64,000 nt of DNA. It comes from Haematobia irritans (Eukaryota > Arthropoda > Insecta > Diptera > Muscidae). Made by a program: the position numbers and the translations under genes. The DNA lies in NCBI RefSeq assembly GCF_050003625.1, contig NC_134399.1, forward strand, positions 220,094,975 to 220,158,974, given 5' to 3'. Shown here one piece after another: positions 21,680 through 34,738 of this stretch (positions are counted from its first letter, which is position 1; every line of letters starts with the position of its first letter). The notes beneath the pieces were generated by a model. It saw only the letters and a program-made list of their open reading frames with translations. It ran no database searches and was not told where the DNA came from.

Positions 21680-22450
21680 ATTATACCCTGCGCCACACTG
21701 TTGAACAGGGTATTATAAGTTAGTTCATATGTTTACAACACCCAGAAGGAGACGAGATAGACATACGGTGTCTTTGGCAATATTGCTCAGGGCAGGCCCC
21801 TGAGTCATGTCCGTCCGACTGTGAAAACATTTTTGTAATCAAAGTCTAGGTCGCAATTCTAGTTCAATCGACTAATCGACAAATTTGGCACAAGAATGTT
21901 TTGGGTCAGAATAGAACCTTAGTGATTTTGGACGAAATCGGTTCAGGTTTAGACATATATCTTTCCTCCGATATCTACTAATATGGCCCCAGAAGCCAGA
22001 ATTTCAGCCTGATTTGCTTTAAATTTTGTACAAAGACTGCAATTGATAGTGTCGAATCGTGTGCCGAATTTGGTTGAAATCGGTTTAGATTTAGATAGAG
22101 CTCGCACATATATCTTTCGCCCGATATCAACTTATATGGCCTCAGAAGACAGAGTTTTGCCCTGATTTGCTCTAAATTTTGTTTAGGGAGTAGAATTATC
22201 GTTCTGCATATGCATGCCAATTTTGGTTGAAATCGGTTCAGATTTATATATAGCTCATTCGTCCGATTTACATTCATATGGCAAAAGAGGTCAAACTTGT
22301 AATCCGAATCACGTAAATTTTTGCACAGGGAGTATAATTAACATTACAACTATACATGTCTAATTTGGTTGAAATCGGTTCAGATTTAGATATAGCTCCC
22401 ATATATGTTTTTCTGATTTCGGTAAAAATGGTCAAAATACGCACATTTTC
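21680..22450. mobile_element. Type II 153-bp-unit element, truncated
   Basis: The end hairpin is ATACCCTG (21683-21690) with CAGGGTAT (21706-21713). It is followed by the leader ACACCCAGAAGGAGACGAGA and then units with GAAATCGGTTCAG spaced 142, 153 and 142 bp. The far end is missing, unlike 46277-47790. Confidence 0.7.
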
Positions 22451-23627
22451 TTTGTAAAGCCTCTATTTTAAAATAACATCAAGAAATAAATCGAAACTAT
22501 GTGGAAAAATAGAGTTTGTTGTCGTTTTCGAATATCCTCCTTAGTGGACATCGGTAGTCAAAGGGTTTACGGAACACGCACTTTGATAATAAAGAGTGTC
22601 AGCTGTTTAAACCAGCGATAACAAAAATATAATAGGTAAAAAATTACCCTTTACAATTTATAAAATTCATCTTAAAAATATGTTACTATTAACATTAAAT
22701 TTACATACCGTATATAATTAGTGTACAGAAACGTTGGCCAATGTAAAAATCTCTTACCATAGGTTTATCAAGGTGGCATCGCTAATATTTACTTTTTTGC
22801 TATTTAGTGTATTGGAATCGCTTGCTAGCAATGCGATTATATTTATCGATAATTATATCTTACCGTTAGTATATCATGTCAACCATGTCGGTTGATAGGC
22901 GAAACATTTGTCCGGAACAATATCAACTCTTACATTTAATTCGCAAATGAAATTTCTATTTTATGTCTAGTATTAAGTTCGTTTCTTGGAAAAGCTAATA
23001 TCAACATGAAGCCTCATCAGTAGGGTTATTCAAATTTGGCAGAAGTACTAGGTTTAGATATATGTATGTACACAGAACATTTTTTTTCTAATTCAATCAC
23101 GAAATTAATAATTAATTTTTTTGAATTTGCTTCAAACATGATAGTGTCACTCAAAGAATTAAATTTTTTTGTAATTTTTTCATACGATTTTGCATTTTCC
23201 TATGTCCGATTAAAATTATAGTTGGATTTATCTTTGGATTTAATGATATCTATATAAAAAATTCTATATAAAAATTAATTATTTATGAACTACATTTTCA
23301 ATTATTTTTTATTTAATTAACACGTTAATTGGGACAATTATTATTTTAATTAAAAATGTAAAAACATTCAATCATTTTATTATTTTTTTTTTAATTATTT
23401 GTCGTTTATTTTATTATACATTTAACTGTATCAGACAATTTTTAATTGATTGATTTTAATTAATTGTATCAATTGATTTTTTAATTGAAATTCTTTCTTT
23501 CAGTGACTAATAATTAGGAATTAAAATACACTTGATTAAAAAAAATAATTTTTCGGCATTTTGTTATTGTGTCAGTTAAATTTTAAATTGTTTAAGTTTT
23601 AAATTTTCATCATTGTTTTTATCAGGG
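22451..23627. other. Intergenic; AATTAATT-rich repeat 23075-23530
   Basis: 22451-23070 shows nothing recognisable. 23075-23530 is a low-complexity patch of AATTAATT/TTTTTAATTG words starting TTCTAATTCAATCACGAAAT, the same start as 32350. The 61-codon frame at 23036 is unsupported. Confidence 0.5.
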
Positions 23628-23720
23628 CTGTGGAGTCCAGCCAATTTTGCTCGACTCCGACTCCAGCAAAATGTTCAGACTCCGACTCCAAGACTCCGAC
23701 TCCGGCTCCACAGCCCTGGT
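23628..23720. repeat. GACTCC minisatellite with inverted ends
   Basis: CAGGGCTGTGGAGTC at the left is inverted as CCACAGCCCTG at the right, with ACTCCGACTCC words between. Confidence 0.7.
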
Positions 23721-25667
23721 TTTAATTGGTAATATTTTGCCGACTTCTTTCAACTTAATTTGCGAAAAATTAGAGAAATCTGTTTATAACATATCTGAAT
23801 ATAAAATATGGTCATATTGCTCCCCAGCAAACAAATTTGGAAGTTTTTCTAAAGGCACAACTTTAAAAGCATTTCCAAAAATGTCCTCCCAAAGATGGTA
23901 TTTATTTTAACTACATAGGAAGTTCTTTTAATTAAAGTTTTAATAACTCGGTTTTTTCATATAATTAATGGGTAATTTTACCTTTTTTGTTTTGTTTGTT
24001 TTTGTTTGTAGAAGTAAGAAAGATATGAGGGTCAATGTAATTAGTCAGAAAAGATTGTTTTTTTTTTTTTTTTGAGTTAGTCTTTATGAAATTGTTTTTA
24101 CATCCTGGAAAAGATTACACGTTTATCACAAAAATAATATACTTTTCTTCCAAATAAACTTCCTTACAGCGAAAAGCAAATGAGAAAAGAACTTTGTTTG
24201 TCTAAAATTTCGTTTGGGAGGAAAGAATTATTTTTTTGCGTGTATGTTTGATATTTTAGCTGGGGAATATGATTGTTGTTTCCCTTTTTCAGCGGACAAA
24301 AACTGTTGTTTTAACAAACACTTTTGCTGTTATGAACAACAACATTTTTTGGCTGTAAATATTTTTCAACAAATTCATTGCAACTTATTACACACAATTA
24401 TTTTTTATTTTTTATTTTTAAAGAAACTTTTGAATTTTGAAGGCAAAAAATTCATGATGGACACATTTTTGGTAAACTTTACAGATTTTAGGAAATTCTG
24501 AATTTGTGGGAAATACGAATTTAGAAAATTTTTGTGGTTCATTTTGGAATTATTAAAAAAATGAGAATATTACGCAAATTAAGGCATAACAGCAAAAAAA
24601 TGTTTGGTGATAGCATTTAAGAATTTTTCGGATATATAGCGCATGAATATAAAAAAAAATTATTCTCGAAAATACTTTGGGTAACATTTTATAAACTAAA
24701 AATTAAATTAAAAATTGGGAATTGTTGCCCGCTAGATCAAAAAAATACAAAAATATATCAGCAAACATTGACTGTTGTTTTTAGCAAACTGTTTTCTACA
24801 CTCATGGAAAAAAGTCTGCAAAAAACAGTCTCTACTTCAGGGTCTAACGAACAATAAATTATAACATTTTTAGGTAATACATTTTTCCCCAAAGCATATT
24901 AAAGAACAAAAAGTAGTTTTTGGTATATTTTTGCACTGTAATATACTTACAAGCTCCTAAAAGTGATCAGAAAACATTTTGTTTGCTGTTATGCCTCAAT
25001 TTGATAAATATTCAGATGTTTGGGCAAATGCTATTGACATTAATTAAATATTGTTTTCATTGTGTTACGATAGCCCCTAAGTTGACATTTTTATTTGTTT
25101 CAGCCACACTGTTTTAGTGTAAACGAGCTTAAAAAATAGCAGACAATGTTTGCTATTTCAGCACAGTGTCTGCACTGCCCTTTTGCTGTTTTAGCGGACT
25201 TTTCTGCTGGTTCTACTTACAAATTTCTTTGGGTGTATTAGAGTATCATTTTAAAACAATTCTCTAATATTGTTTTTTTTTTTTTAGCTTGATATATATG
25301 TTTACTCAATTGTTTTGGAACATGACATGCCATCATTTGCAAAAAATAAAAATATTAATTAAATATTTTTCGTAATAAAAACAAGTCTATTGTAGGTTAT
25401 TTAAAATTATAAACATTTTCTTTGTAGCTATAGAGACAATTCTCTTTATTTCAGATGTAGTAACAAGTAATACAACAACATACAGTAATGAACAATAACA
25501 TTTAAACAACAAAAGACAAATACTAAAATATTCAGCAAATTTGTTTTTGTTCAATATATTCCATGACCACGAGCAGGTGATTTTCATTTTAACCGGTTTT
25601 TTTTTGCAATGCTGGTATTGCCCAGATTACTCATAGATGAAAAGTGATGGCTTATAACATACATATA
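23721..25667. other. Intergenic, no gene seen
   Basis: 23822-23930 is an inverted end piece of the repeat at 2663-3196. 24290-25210 has repeated CAGCGGACAAA/TTTGCTGTTTTAGCGG words and TGTTTGC/AACAGCAAA palindromes, perhaps an old element. On the minus strand an AATAAA (complement at 25445-25450) could serve the reductase gene ending at 25668. Confidence 0.5.
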
Positions 25668-26483
25668 TCATGGCACAATATCGAAACAGTCATAATCATA
25701 ATAGTCTATATGGGCTCCAGTCTCAAATGCTACATCCTCAAGGACTTTAATAAATTTCTCTGCTGTTTGTTGTGTGGTCAGCATAGTCCTATTATCTCTT
25801 TGTGTCTGGAATGCTTCTTTTAAATCCACATTAAAAGTATCCTCCTGGATAATCAAGGTCATATCTGTGTCTATGGCACCAGGAGCATAATTCAATACCA
25901 ATGTGTCATTATCCTTCTCTTCCACTGCCAAAACTTTGAAATACATTTCCCGAGCTGCCTTACCAGAACAATACAAGCCCATAGAAATAAATGGCTCAAT
26001 ACTACACAGTGAAGTTACATTCACAACCAATTTGGGTACGGTGGCAAAGACCTTAAAGAACTCCACATTTAAGGCTATGGTTGAGAAAACATTTGTGTGA
26101 TAATATTGCCTCCATATTTCAGTGTCACCAAGATCCTTGGTCTTTTTCGTTACATCACCCAAAGTACCCGCATTGTGTATGATAAGGGCTCTGTCAAAAA
26201 TTTCTACCTCTTGACTTTGGACCAATGTGCCATTTAATATTTTTGCAAATTGTTCTGCTTTTGCTGTTGACAAATCTATGGAGATCGCTTGGACTGTGAC
26301 GTCAGAACGTTTTGATTCAATCTCAGATTTGGTTTTTTGCAAAGCCTCCAAGTTACGTGCCAAAAGAACTATTACCGATCCCGATTTTAATTTGGCAGCC
26401 ACACTGATGGCCATTGTTTTGCCTATGCCTCGAGAAGCTCCGGTAATGAGGAAAAAGGTTTTCTTATTTAAATATAAGCCCAT
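25668..26483 (-). CDS. Sepiapterin reductase-like short-chain dehydrogenase, copy 2
   Basis: This intronless 271-residue paralogue of 19599-20393 has TGASRGIG (14-21), LARN (41-44), HNAG (103-106), catalytic Ser158, Tyr171 and Lys175 (YCSGK), PGAIDTDM and GAHIDYYD (257-264). The C-terminus runs seven residues past that block (YDCFDIVP-type extension), which copy 1 lacks. All catalytic residues are present, so an active NADPH-dependent carbonyl/sepiapterin reductase is expected. Same strand, gene size and order suggest a local tandem duplication. The start codon aligns with that of copy 1. No promoter motif was obvious, and a minus-strand AATAAA lies about 220 bp downstream. Confidence 0.93.
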   Translation of the reverse strand: MGLYLNKKTFFLITGASRGIGKTMAISVAAKLKSGSVIVLLARNLEALQKTKSEIESKRSDVTVQAISIDLSTAKAEQFAKILNGTLVQSQEVEIFDRALIIHNAGTLGDVTKKTKDLGDTEIWRQYYHTNVFSTIALNVEFFKVFATVPKLVVNVTSLCSIEPFISMGLYCSGKAAREMYFKVLAVEEKDNDTLVLNYAPGAIDTDMTLIIQEDTFNVDLKEAFQTQRDNRTMLTTQQTAEKFIKVLEDVAFETGAHIDYYDYDCFDIVP

Positions 26484-26811
26484 TTTGTGAAAGTAAACAC
26501 GATTTCAACGTTAATACTCGACCTCGACTTGTTTCAAATGCAATGCTAAAACAACTGTTCATAAAGCGGCGAATTGATTGTTATCAGCGTTCATTGTGCT
26601 GCATCGGAGATACCAGATCGATGGAAATTCAATTTAATTCAATTATTAACAATGTGGCAGTTGTTGTAAAGTAATAGTTACGGTAATCGATAAATAACCG
26701 TTGCATAATTTCTTTTTAAAGAAAATGAAATTCAAGACATTCTTAACTATACTATATTGCAAACGCCAATATGATAAAATTAAGTAAAATTCCAGAAATT
26801 TTATTAGATAC
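26484..26811. other. Upstream region of reductase copy 2
   Basis: No repeat family or open frame recognised. TATCGAT-like words occur near 26685-26690. Confidence 0.4.
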
Positions 26812-28762
26812 TAGCGTAACCCGGCCCGCTTCGCTGCGCCTTCCGAAGCGTATTTGGAGGAACATTTTGCGTTAACTTAGTCAACTATATCATTCGTGCT
26901 GAAAACAAATTCGAAAAGATTTGAATTCTTTTAAACAAATCGGACTACTTGATTTTTCGTTTATAGGTACAAATACGGCGGGAGAGGGTGTACCCTTTCC
27001 TCCAAATTTTTTTAATAATGTTCTGTATTCAAGTAGTTGGACAATCTTCTATATTTCTTGTGAATTTTAAGTGTGGTTTGTCAAGGAAAGGTATCCTTTT
27101 CCTCAACAAATCTGAAAATTAAGCACTATATTATCCAAACGTAGTAAAAATTTTACCACATTAACATTTGCTAAAATGTTGGAAAATGATGTACCCTCTA
27201 CGTTCGCTACCAATTTCATGTAAATTTAAGTTCTTTACTAAAAAGAAGTCTGGCAGAAGCCTGTGCAAAAATCATAAAATTATGTACCGAGTTCCCATTT
27301 ATGGACAACCCTCTACTTTCAATTTAAGAAGAAAAAAAACGGACAAAAGGGCACCCTCTCCCCACCTTCGCACCACTCCGACCTGATATCGGACTATCAC
27401 GTACCCTATATTAATTTCGCAACTACTCAATGGTCCCTATAAATTCTATCGAAGTAAATCGACAAAGTTTATTTCAATTTTCCCCTTCCCCAACCAGATA
27501 TCGAAAAATCATATACCAATTTAAAAATCATGTATAAATTTAATTACCTCCTCCCACGTTCCCTGTAAATTTCAAGTAGATCGGCGATGTTTAAATTTTG
27601 CTCTATTGTTTTAAAGGGACGTCACTTTCCCCGATACAATATCGACAAACACCGTAGTGAATAGCACCCCTAACCTTCCCAGAAAATTCTTAAAACTTTC
27701 CTTCAAGTGTGGGGCAAGGAAGGTTGCCTCTTCGTTCATAACGTTCCCCCACTGCTTTTGTAAATTTCAAGAAAACTTAATTTTTTTTTGCAGTTTTAGA
27801 GGAGGACCTCCTCCCCGACCAAATATCGAAAAGTGATGTAGCGTATCTTTTGTAAACGTCCCAGAAAATGTTAAACAAATTATAAGCCTAAAGGGGCGGC
27901 CTCTCTTCCGTCCAAATATCACAAATTCAGGTATCAACTATTAATATCGTAACCTCTCCCCAGTCCTCAAGTAACTCGGTAAAGTTTAATTGTTTCTCTG
28001 TATGTACTTAGGAGAAGCGGATGTCTCCCTATGCCCTTTTATTTTTATTAAAAAATCAGGAACCTGGTATAAATTTCATAACCCGTTTTTTCCGTAAAAT
28101 TTCAGTCGGGGGAGTTTAGTTTTGTTTGTACTTTCAAAAAAAAAAAAAAAAAAAAAAATCGGCAAAGGGGAGGTCCCCCTCTCCGACCAAATACCGAAAA
28201 ATAATGTAGCGGATTTTTGTCTAGATGCCAACCCCAACATTCAATGAAAATTTCAAGCAAATCGCATAATTTTGTTCCAAGTTTCAAAAAGTGTGGCAAG
28301 GGGGAGGTCCCCCTCCCCATCCACATATGAAATCATCAGGTACCCCATATTAATTCCATAACCTCACCACATGTTTTCTGTAAATCTCAGATAATTTAGA
28401 GAATTTTAGTTTTTTCACAGTACTTTAAAAAAGTCGAACAAAGGGGAGGCCCCCCTCCGCCGTCAAATATCGAAATAAAAAGTAGCGGATCTTTGTCTAG
28501 ATGCCAACCCCAATCTTCAATGAAAATTTCAAGCAAATCGGTCAACTTTGGTCTAATTTTCAAAAAGTCGGACAAAGGGGAGGTTCCTCTCCGCGACCAT
28601 ATGTCAAAAAATGAGGTACCCTATTTTCAGCACATGAGTGCCCCCCACGATCTCTGAAAGTTTCAAGTAAATCGGTTCAGCCGTTTTCGCGCCAACCCGG
28701 AACATACAAATAAACAAACAAACAAATAAACAAACATAATTTGAATTTTATATATATAGATA
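26812..28762. repeat. Long non-coding repeat starting AGCGTAACCCGGCCCGCTTC
   Basis: The left end resembles a widespread insect repeat start (AACCCGGCCCGCTTCGCTGC). The right end has CGGTTCAGCCGTTTTCGCGC followed by AAACAAACAAACAAA and TATATATAG. The interior is a run of degenerate units of roughly 110-170 bp with GGGGAGGTCCCCCTC, CCAAATATCGAAAAAT and ATTTCAAGCAAATCGG. No coding potential was found. Confidence 0.6.
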
Positions 28763-29521
28763 AATATTTTTTTCTTCTTGATTTAAAGAAAAAAATATTT
28801 CGGATTTTTAATTAATAGTTGGTATGTGAACTATAGCAGAAGAAATTTCGTATAATTCCCAAAAATAGTAAGAATGAACAACTGCATGCCTAAATGGTCA
28901 TAATTTGAGGCATGTGATTTTTTTCTTTATATTTAGTTAATTTTTTCTTCTATGAGAGGGTGTAATTTCGTAAATTGTAAACAGGAAAAATAGACTTTTT
29001 TATAGGAAGAACGAACTACCTTGTGCGAAAATTGAACTAAATTGTACTCCACATTTTAAGATTTCATTAAGCTGTGGAAAATTTCGAAAAAATAACAAAA
29101 TTTAACTCCCAACAAATATTTTTTTTGCAATAAAAATAACTTCAATTTAGCGTTAATTAAAATTTTCCTGTTGTTCTGTTGGGTTCACTGTTTTTTCAGT
29201 GTAGTACCCACCTTAGCATAGAAGACGCATTTCTCCGATACAAAGTTTTTTTCTTGTCGGAAAATCGATAAACTCTTCAATGAAGTCGTTGTGCCTTTAC
29301 AGTTAGGAGATTCGCCTTAAAAATGGATATATTTACTAGGCTTGCCAAATGGCCTGGATTCGCCTGGAATGTCCCGGAATTTCGTCTCCAGGAAGTGTCC
29401 CGAATCTTTCACAAAATTTGCCAAAAATCCCGGAATTTCAATTACTCAAGGCATATGTTTTAATTTTTTTTCCATTTCTTAGAAACGAAAACTATTTGAA
29501 ATTAAAACGTTTTCAAAAATA
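28763..29521. other. Intergenic with repeat fragment
   Basis: 29213-29335 is a piece of the repeat described at 17041, which appears to continue at about 34690 after a ~5.3-kb block of nested insertions. 29340-29440 repeats TCCCGGAATTTC words. No supported gene. Confidence 0.5.
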
Positions 29522-31022
29522 TTTTTATACCCTCCTACATAGTATGGGGGTATATTAAGTTTGTCATTCCGTTTGTAACACATCGAATGGTGAAATTCTG
29601 AGTCGATCTGAGCATGTCCGTCCATCCGTCTGTTGAAATCACGCTAACTTCCGAAGGAAACAAACTATCGACTTGAAACTTGGGCCATATCGGTCCACTT
29701 TTACGTATAGCCCCCATATAAACGGATCCCCAAATTTAGCTTGCGGATCCTCTAAGAAGCAAATTTCATCCGATCCGGCTGAAATTTGATACATGATGTT
29801 AGTATATGGTCTCTAACGACCATGCAAAATTTGGTCCACATCGGTCCATAATTATAATAGCCCCCTTATAAACCGATCCACCGATTTGGCTTGTGGAGCC
29901 TCTAAGAGAAGCAAATTTCATCCGATCCGGCTGAAATTTGGTACATGGTGTAAGTATATGGTCCTTAACAACTATGCAAAAATTGGTTTACATCGGTTAA
30001 TAATTATATATAACCCCGATTTGGCTTGCGGAGCCTCTAAGAGAAGCAAATTTCATCCGATCCGGCTGAAATTTGGCACATGGTGTTAGTATATGGTCTC
30101 TAATGACCATGCATAAATTGGTCCACATCGGTCCATAATTATATATAGCCCCCATAAAATCCTATCACCAGATTTGACCTCCGGAGCCTCTTGGAAGACC
30201 AAAATTCATCTGATTCAGTTGAAATTTGGTACGTGGTGTTAATATATGTCCTCATACACCCATGCAAAAATTACTCGAAATGGGTCCATAATTATATATA
30301 GCACCCATATAAACCGATTCCCAGATTTAACCTCCGGAGCCGCTTGGAAGAGCAAAATTCATCCGATTCGGTTGAAATTTGGTACGCTTAGTATATGGTA
30401 TCCAACAACCAGGAGGGATTGGTTCAATATGTCCATAATTATATATAGCCCCATATAAACTGATCCCCAGATTTGACCTCCGGTGCCTTTTGGAGAAGTA
30501 AAATTAATCCGATCAGGTTGAAATTTGGTACGTGGTGGTAGAATATGATATTTAACAACCATGCCAAAAGTGGTCCATATCAGTCCATAATCCTATGTAG
30601 CCATAATCATATTGAAGCCACTTGGACGAGCAAATTTCATCCGAGTCAGTTGAAATTTGGTACATTGTGCTAGTATATGGCCGTTAACAACCATGCCTAA
30701 CTAGGTCCATATCGGTCTATAGTTATATATATCCCTCATATAAATCGATCCCCAATTACATACAAATTGTTCCATATCAAGTTCATAATTGTATATAGTC
30801 CCCATATAAGTGACCCCGATATTTCAATTCTGGCTCTCTACGTACCGTGCAAATTCCATATAGATTCGCAATTATTTGTAAACTTACCTATACATACCTT
30901 TTTTGTCTAATATATATCACGTATGGACTAACTCACAATTTAGAAAACGATGTTAAGAAGTTTAAAGCTACCACAACCCAAGTAATTCGATTGTGGTTGA
31001 CAGTCTTTCGTAGAAGTTTCTA

Positions 31023-31957
31023 AAGGGTGATTCTTTTGAGGTTAGGATTTTCATGCATTAGTATTTGACAGATCACGTGGGATTTCAGACATGGTGTCAA
31101 AGAGAAAGATGCTCAGTATGCTTTGACATTTCATCATGAATAGACTTACTAACGAGCCACAACGTCGAATTTTCAGTGAATGGGCCCTAGAAAAGTTGGC
31201 AGAAAATCCGCTTTTTTATCGACAAATTTTGTTCAGCGATGAGGCTCATTTCTGGTTGAATGGCTACGTAAATAAGCAAAATTGCCGCATTTGGAGTGAA
31301 GAGCAACCAGAAGCCGTTCAAGAACTGCCCATGCATCCCGAAAAATGCACTGTTTGGTGTGGTTTGTACGCTGGTGGAATCATTGGACCGTATTTTTTTC
31401 AAAGATGCTGTTGGACGCAACGTTACGGTGAATGGCGATCGCTATCGTTCGATGCTAACAAACTTTTTGTTGCCAAAAATGGAAGAACTGAACTTGGTTG
31501 ACATGTGGTTTCAACAAGATGGCGCTACATGCCACACAGCTCGCGATTCTATGGCCATTTTGAGGGAAAACTTCGGAGAACAATTCATCTCAAGAAATGG
31601 ACCGGTAAGTTGGCCACCAAGATCATGCGATTTGACGCCTTTAGACTATTTTTTGTGGGGCTACGTCAAGTCTAAAGTCTACAGAAATAAGCCAGCAACT
31701 ATTCCAGCTTTGGAAGACAACATTTCCGAAGAAATTCGGGCTATTCCGGCCGAAATGCTCGAAAAAGTTGCCCAAAATTGGACTTTCCGAATGGACCACC
31801 TAAGACGCAGCCGCGGTCAACATTTAAATGAAATTATCTTCAAAAAGTAAATGTCATGGACCAATCTAACGTTTCAAATAAAGAACCGATGAGATTTTGC
31901 AAATTTTATGCGTTTTTTAAAAAAAAAAAGTTATCAAGCTCTTAACAAATCACCCTT
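31023..31957 (+). mobile_element. Internally deleted mariner/Tc1-type transposon, copy 1
   Basis: Short inverted ends AAGGGTGATT are flanked by TA (31021-31022, 31958-31959). It is 935 bp with a truncated transposase frame. Apart from one extra 102-bp deletion, copy 53487-54319 is nearly identical, so movement was recent. Confidence 0.9.
31136..31850 (+). pseudogene. Truncated mariner/Tc1-superfamily transposase
   Basis: The frame starts MNRLTNEPQ and passes directly into RRIFSEWALEKLAENPLFY, so the N-terminal helix-turn-helix DNA-binding domain expected in this family is missing. The catalytic-domain blocks ILFSDEAHFWLNG, MWFQQDGATCHTA and WPPRSCDLTPLDYFLWG supply the three acidic positions. 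One extra T in a T7 run (31393-31399) shifts the frame within GPYFF. The product cannot be active on its own. Its reading frame covers most of the 935-bp element. Confidence 0.9.
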
Positions 31958-32335
31958 TACGTACTCCATGGTGGAGGGTACATAAGATTCGGCCTGACCG
32001 AACTTACGGCCGTATATACTTGTTGTTTTTGGATTTTCATACTTTTTATGCCCTCAACCATAGAATGGTATACTAGGTTTGTCATTCCGTTTGTAATACA
32101 TCGAAATACCGATTTCCGACTATATAAAGTATATATATTCTTGATCAGGGAGAAATTATAAGACGATATAATCATTTCCGTCAGTCTGTCTGTAGTAATC
32201 ACGTGACAGCTTTCAATAGTAGCGCAATCGTCTTGCACTTTGGCACAGATTCCTTTTAGTTTGCAGGCAGGTGAAGTTCTAAGATGGGCTATATCGGTCC
32301 ATGTTTTGGTATAGCCCCCATATAAACCGACCCCT

Positions 32336-32600
32336 CACACAAAAAATTTTTTTTCTGATTCAATCACGAAATTGAAATGTCTTCAATCACAGAAATGATA
32401 GTATCAATTAAAAAATTAATTGAAGGTCAATTAAAAAGTTAATTGATCCAATTAAAAAAATAATTGATACTATTATTTTTGTGATTGATTTTTGTTTCAA
32501 TTAAAAAATTTTTTGAATCAATTAAATTTTTAATTGAATATTTTTTAAAACTCAATTAAAATTTTAATTGGAAAAAATTTCGTGAAATTTTTTTGTGTGC
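32336..32600. repeat. AATTAATT-rich MITE-like insertion
   Basis: CACACAAAAAATTT at the left is inverted at the right as AAATTTTTTTGTGTG. The middle alternates TTAATTG and CAATTAA words. The type I sequence resumes on both sides (CCGACCCC...CGGATTTGGGG). Confidence 0.6.
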
Positions 32601-33148
32601 TCGGATTTGGGGTCTTGGATCTCTAGAAACCGTATTTTCTATCCGATTTGCCTGATATTGGAAATCTAGAGGTATTTTAGGACCACATATAGGTGTGTCT
32701 ATGATTTGCTATAGCCCCCATATAGCCCGATTTTACTTCTTGAGCTTCTAGAAACCGTAGTTTTTATCCAATTTGCTCGAAATGTTATATCTATAGTTTT
32801 TTGAGGACCATAAATAGGTGTTCCGAACAAATTGTGTATCGGTACAGATATTGATATATCCCCCTTATAAACCCGCCCTCCGATTTGAGGTCTATATTCT
32901 GTAGGTTTTTCAGAATTTTGTGTATCGGTGCATGTTTTTGGCATAGCACCCATATAGACTGATTTCCCGATTTGAGTCCTTGGGCTTATGTAAATCGTAG
33001 TTTTTATCAGATTTGCCTGAAATTCTAACGGATTTAGTTTTTATTGCTCCATTTGGTAAGGCCTCCATATAGACCGATTTCACTTCTTGAGGGTGTAGAT
33101 CATCACTGATCATGAAAATTGCTTGAAACTGAAAGTAAAATTTCTAGA

Positions 33149-33872
33149 GTTGGGTAGTTCCGGAGCGAACTAGCTCTTTGGAACTATTCCGTGGCTTGAA
33201 CTAAATGAACTGGATCCGATACCTTTACTCTTTCAGCTCCTCAGTTCTTTATATTCATTTCGTTGTGTACTCATTCCATTTCTTTCGCTCTTTATGACAA
33301 CAGCTCTCACTTAAATTGAAGTTGCTACATCCTTAATGAAGATATCGAAACTGTTCCAACCTAAATATCAATACGAACATGATTTACAAAAATTATGTAA
33401 AAAAACCTGTACAATGCGGAAGAATATTTTACGCAATAGAAACAAATCATAAACGAAAGGCGAACTCTTTTGGTCTAAAGTCGGCAAAATAATTTTTTAC
33501 ATAACAACTTTTGATTTTCTCTATGAAAAAATTTAAACACAATATTTCTAAAATAAATGTAGATTTTTGTATTAGTATTGATCTCTGAAAAATTTTTACA
33601 AAGTTATACCATTATCTAATTTTAGTTCCAAAATCTTTATTATACAAATTAATGTTCAAGAAATTTGATTAAATTCTTGTGAACTTTTATGTTTTACTTA
33701 AATTTTGTGTTCATGCGTTTTATTTTCTTGCGGAGCTAAAAGAAAATGTCAATATATGGCATTATTTAAGCACTTTCCTTATCCGGCTCCAAAAGGAACT
33801 GTGGAACTAGTTCCTTTTTAGGAGCGGATCTGAAAAGACCGATCACTTTAGTGAGCCGGGATCGCCCAACTC
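33149..33872. mobile_element. MITE with AGAGTTGGG inverted ends
   Basis: AGAGTTGGGTAGTTCCGG at the left and AGAGTTGGGCGATCCCGG (complement) at the right. It lies inside the type I element, with AAATTTC on both outer sides. No coding capacity; the class is uncertain. Confidence 0.65.
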
Positions 33873-34738
33873 TAAAAATTTCCAGATTTTACTTCTTCTA
33901 ATCATTTGAATAATGGGGATAAAAATCTATATATATTTTTTAGATTTTAAATCAAGGTGTTATTTAATCATTTCTATATATTATCAAGTAACCCGCTACG
34001 ACGAAGGGTTTTCAAAGGTAACTGTTATATTTGATTCATGGTGGGTATAAAAGATTAGGCACGGCCGAACTAACTGCTGCATATACTTGTTAAATGTACA
34101 TTTGTCTGTGAGAATTTGTACCATTTCATTCAATCTCATCACTATGAGAAATAAATCAAATCACTGTCACTTGAGCAGTAAATGTAAAAAATATACGCAA
34201 ATGTCGAATTTTATTTCAAATTCACGTATTTCTGCGAAATGCATTTTTACAAATTTTAAGTCAAGTCTATACTCCCTGCCATGGTAAATTAATTCCCAGG
34301 TAGTTGCAGTATTACAAAAACAATAAAAACAACAAAATTCAAGTACATCCAGATGTCAGTTTTGTTTACAAATTTAATATCAGTAAACAAAAGCTATTAA
34401 ATATTTTCAATTTGTTTTGTTTAATTTTTAATATTAGTTACTAATAGTAATCTATGCAACCAATGGTTACCTATGTAACCAGTAGTAACCATACATTTTT
34501 TTCACAATACTAACCTGTGGAATGTAACCAATAGTAACAAGACATGTTTTTGACAGTTGGATGTACTAAGCTGTGAACAGCTGACTGTGATGTAGTACCT
34601 TTAGTATAAAACTACTCCCTGCCAACATTATATAAGGAATGTACGGCGCAATGTCCCGGATTTCCGCAACCATCATCAGATAACGCTAATCTTTACATGA
34701 AAGAAAATTTTACTGTACTAAGGTCAACTTGGCTTTAA

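Larger units (their letters stand above)
29522..32024. mobile_element. Type I 153-bp-unit element, inverted copy
   Basis: It starts TTTTTATACCCTCC with a hairpin into GGGGGTATA and ends with TTCGGCC/CCGAA and ATATACTTGTT. Units share TTTCATCCGATCCGGCTG and CCATAATTATATATAGCCCC; landmark spacings are 152, 135, 153, 153, 146 and 132 bp. It hosts the mariner-type insertion 31023-31957. Confidence 0.75.
32044..34091. mobile_element. Type I 153-bp-unit element, third copy
   Basis: It starts TTTTTATGCCCTCAACC and ends GATTAGGCACGGCCGAAC...ATATACTTGTT. The leader GTTTGTCATTCCGTTTGTAA and TATAAAGTATATATTC match the other copies. It carries two further insertions (32336-32600, 33149-33872). Confidence 0.7.
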
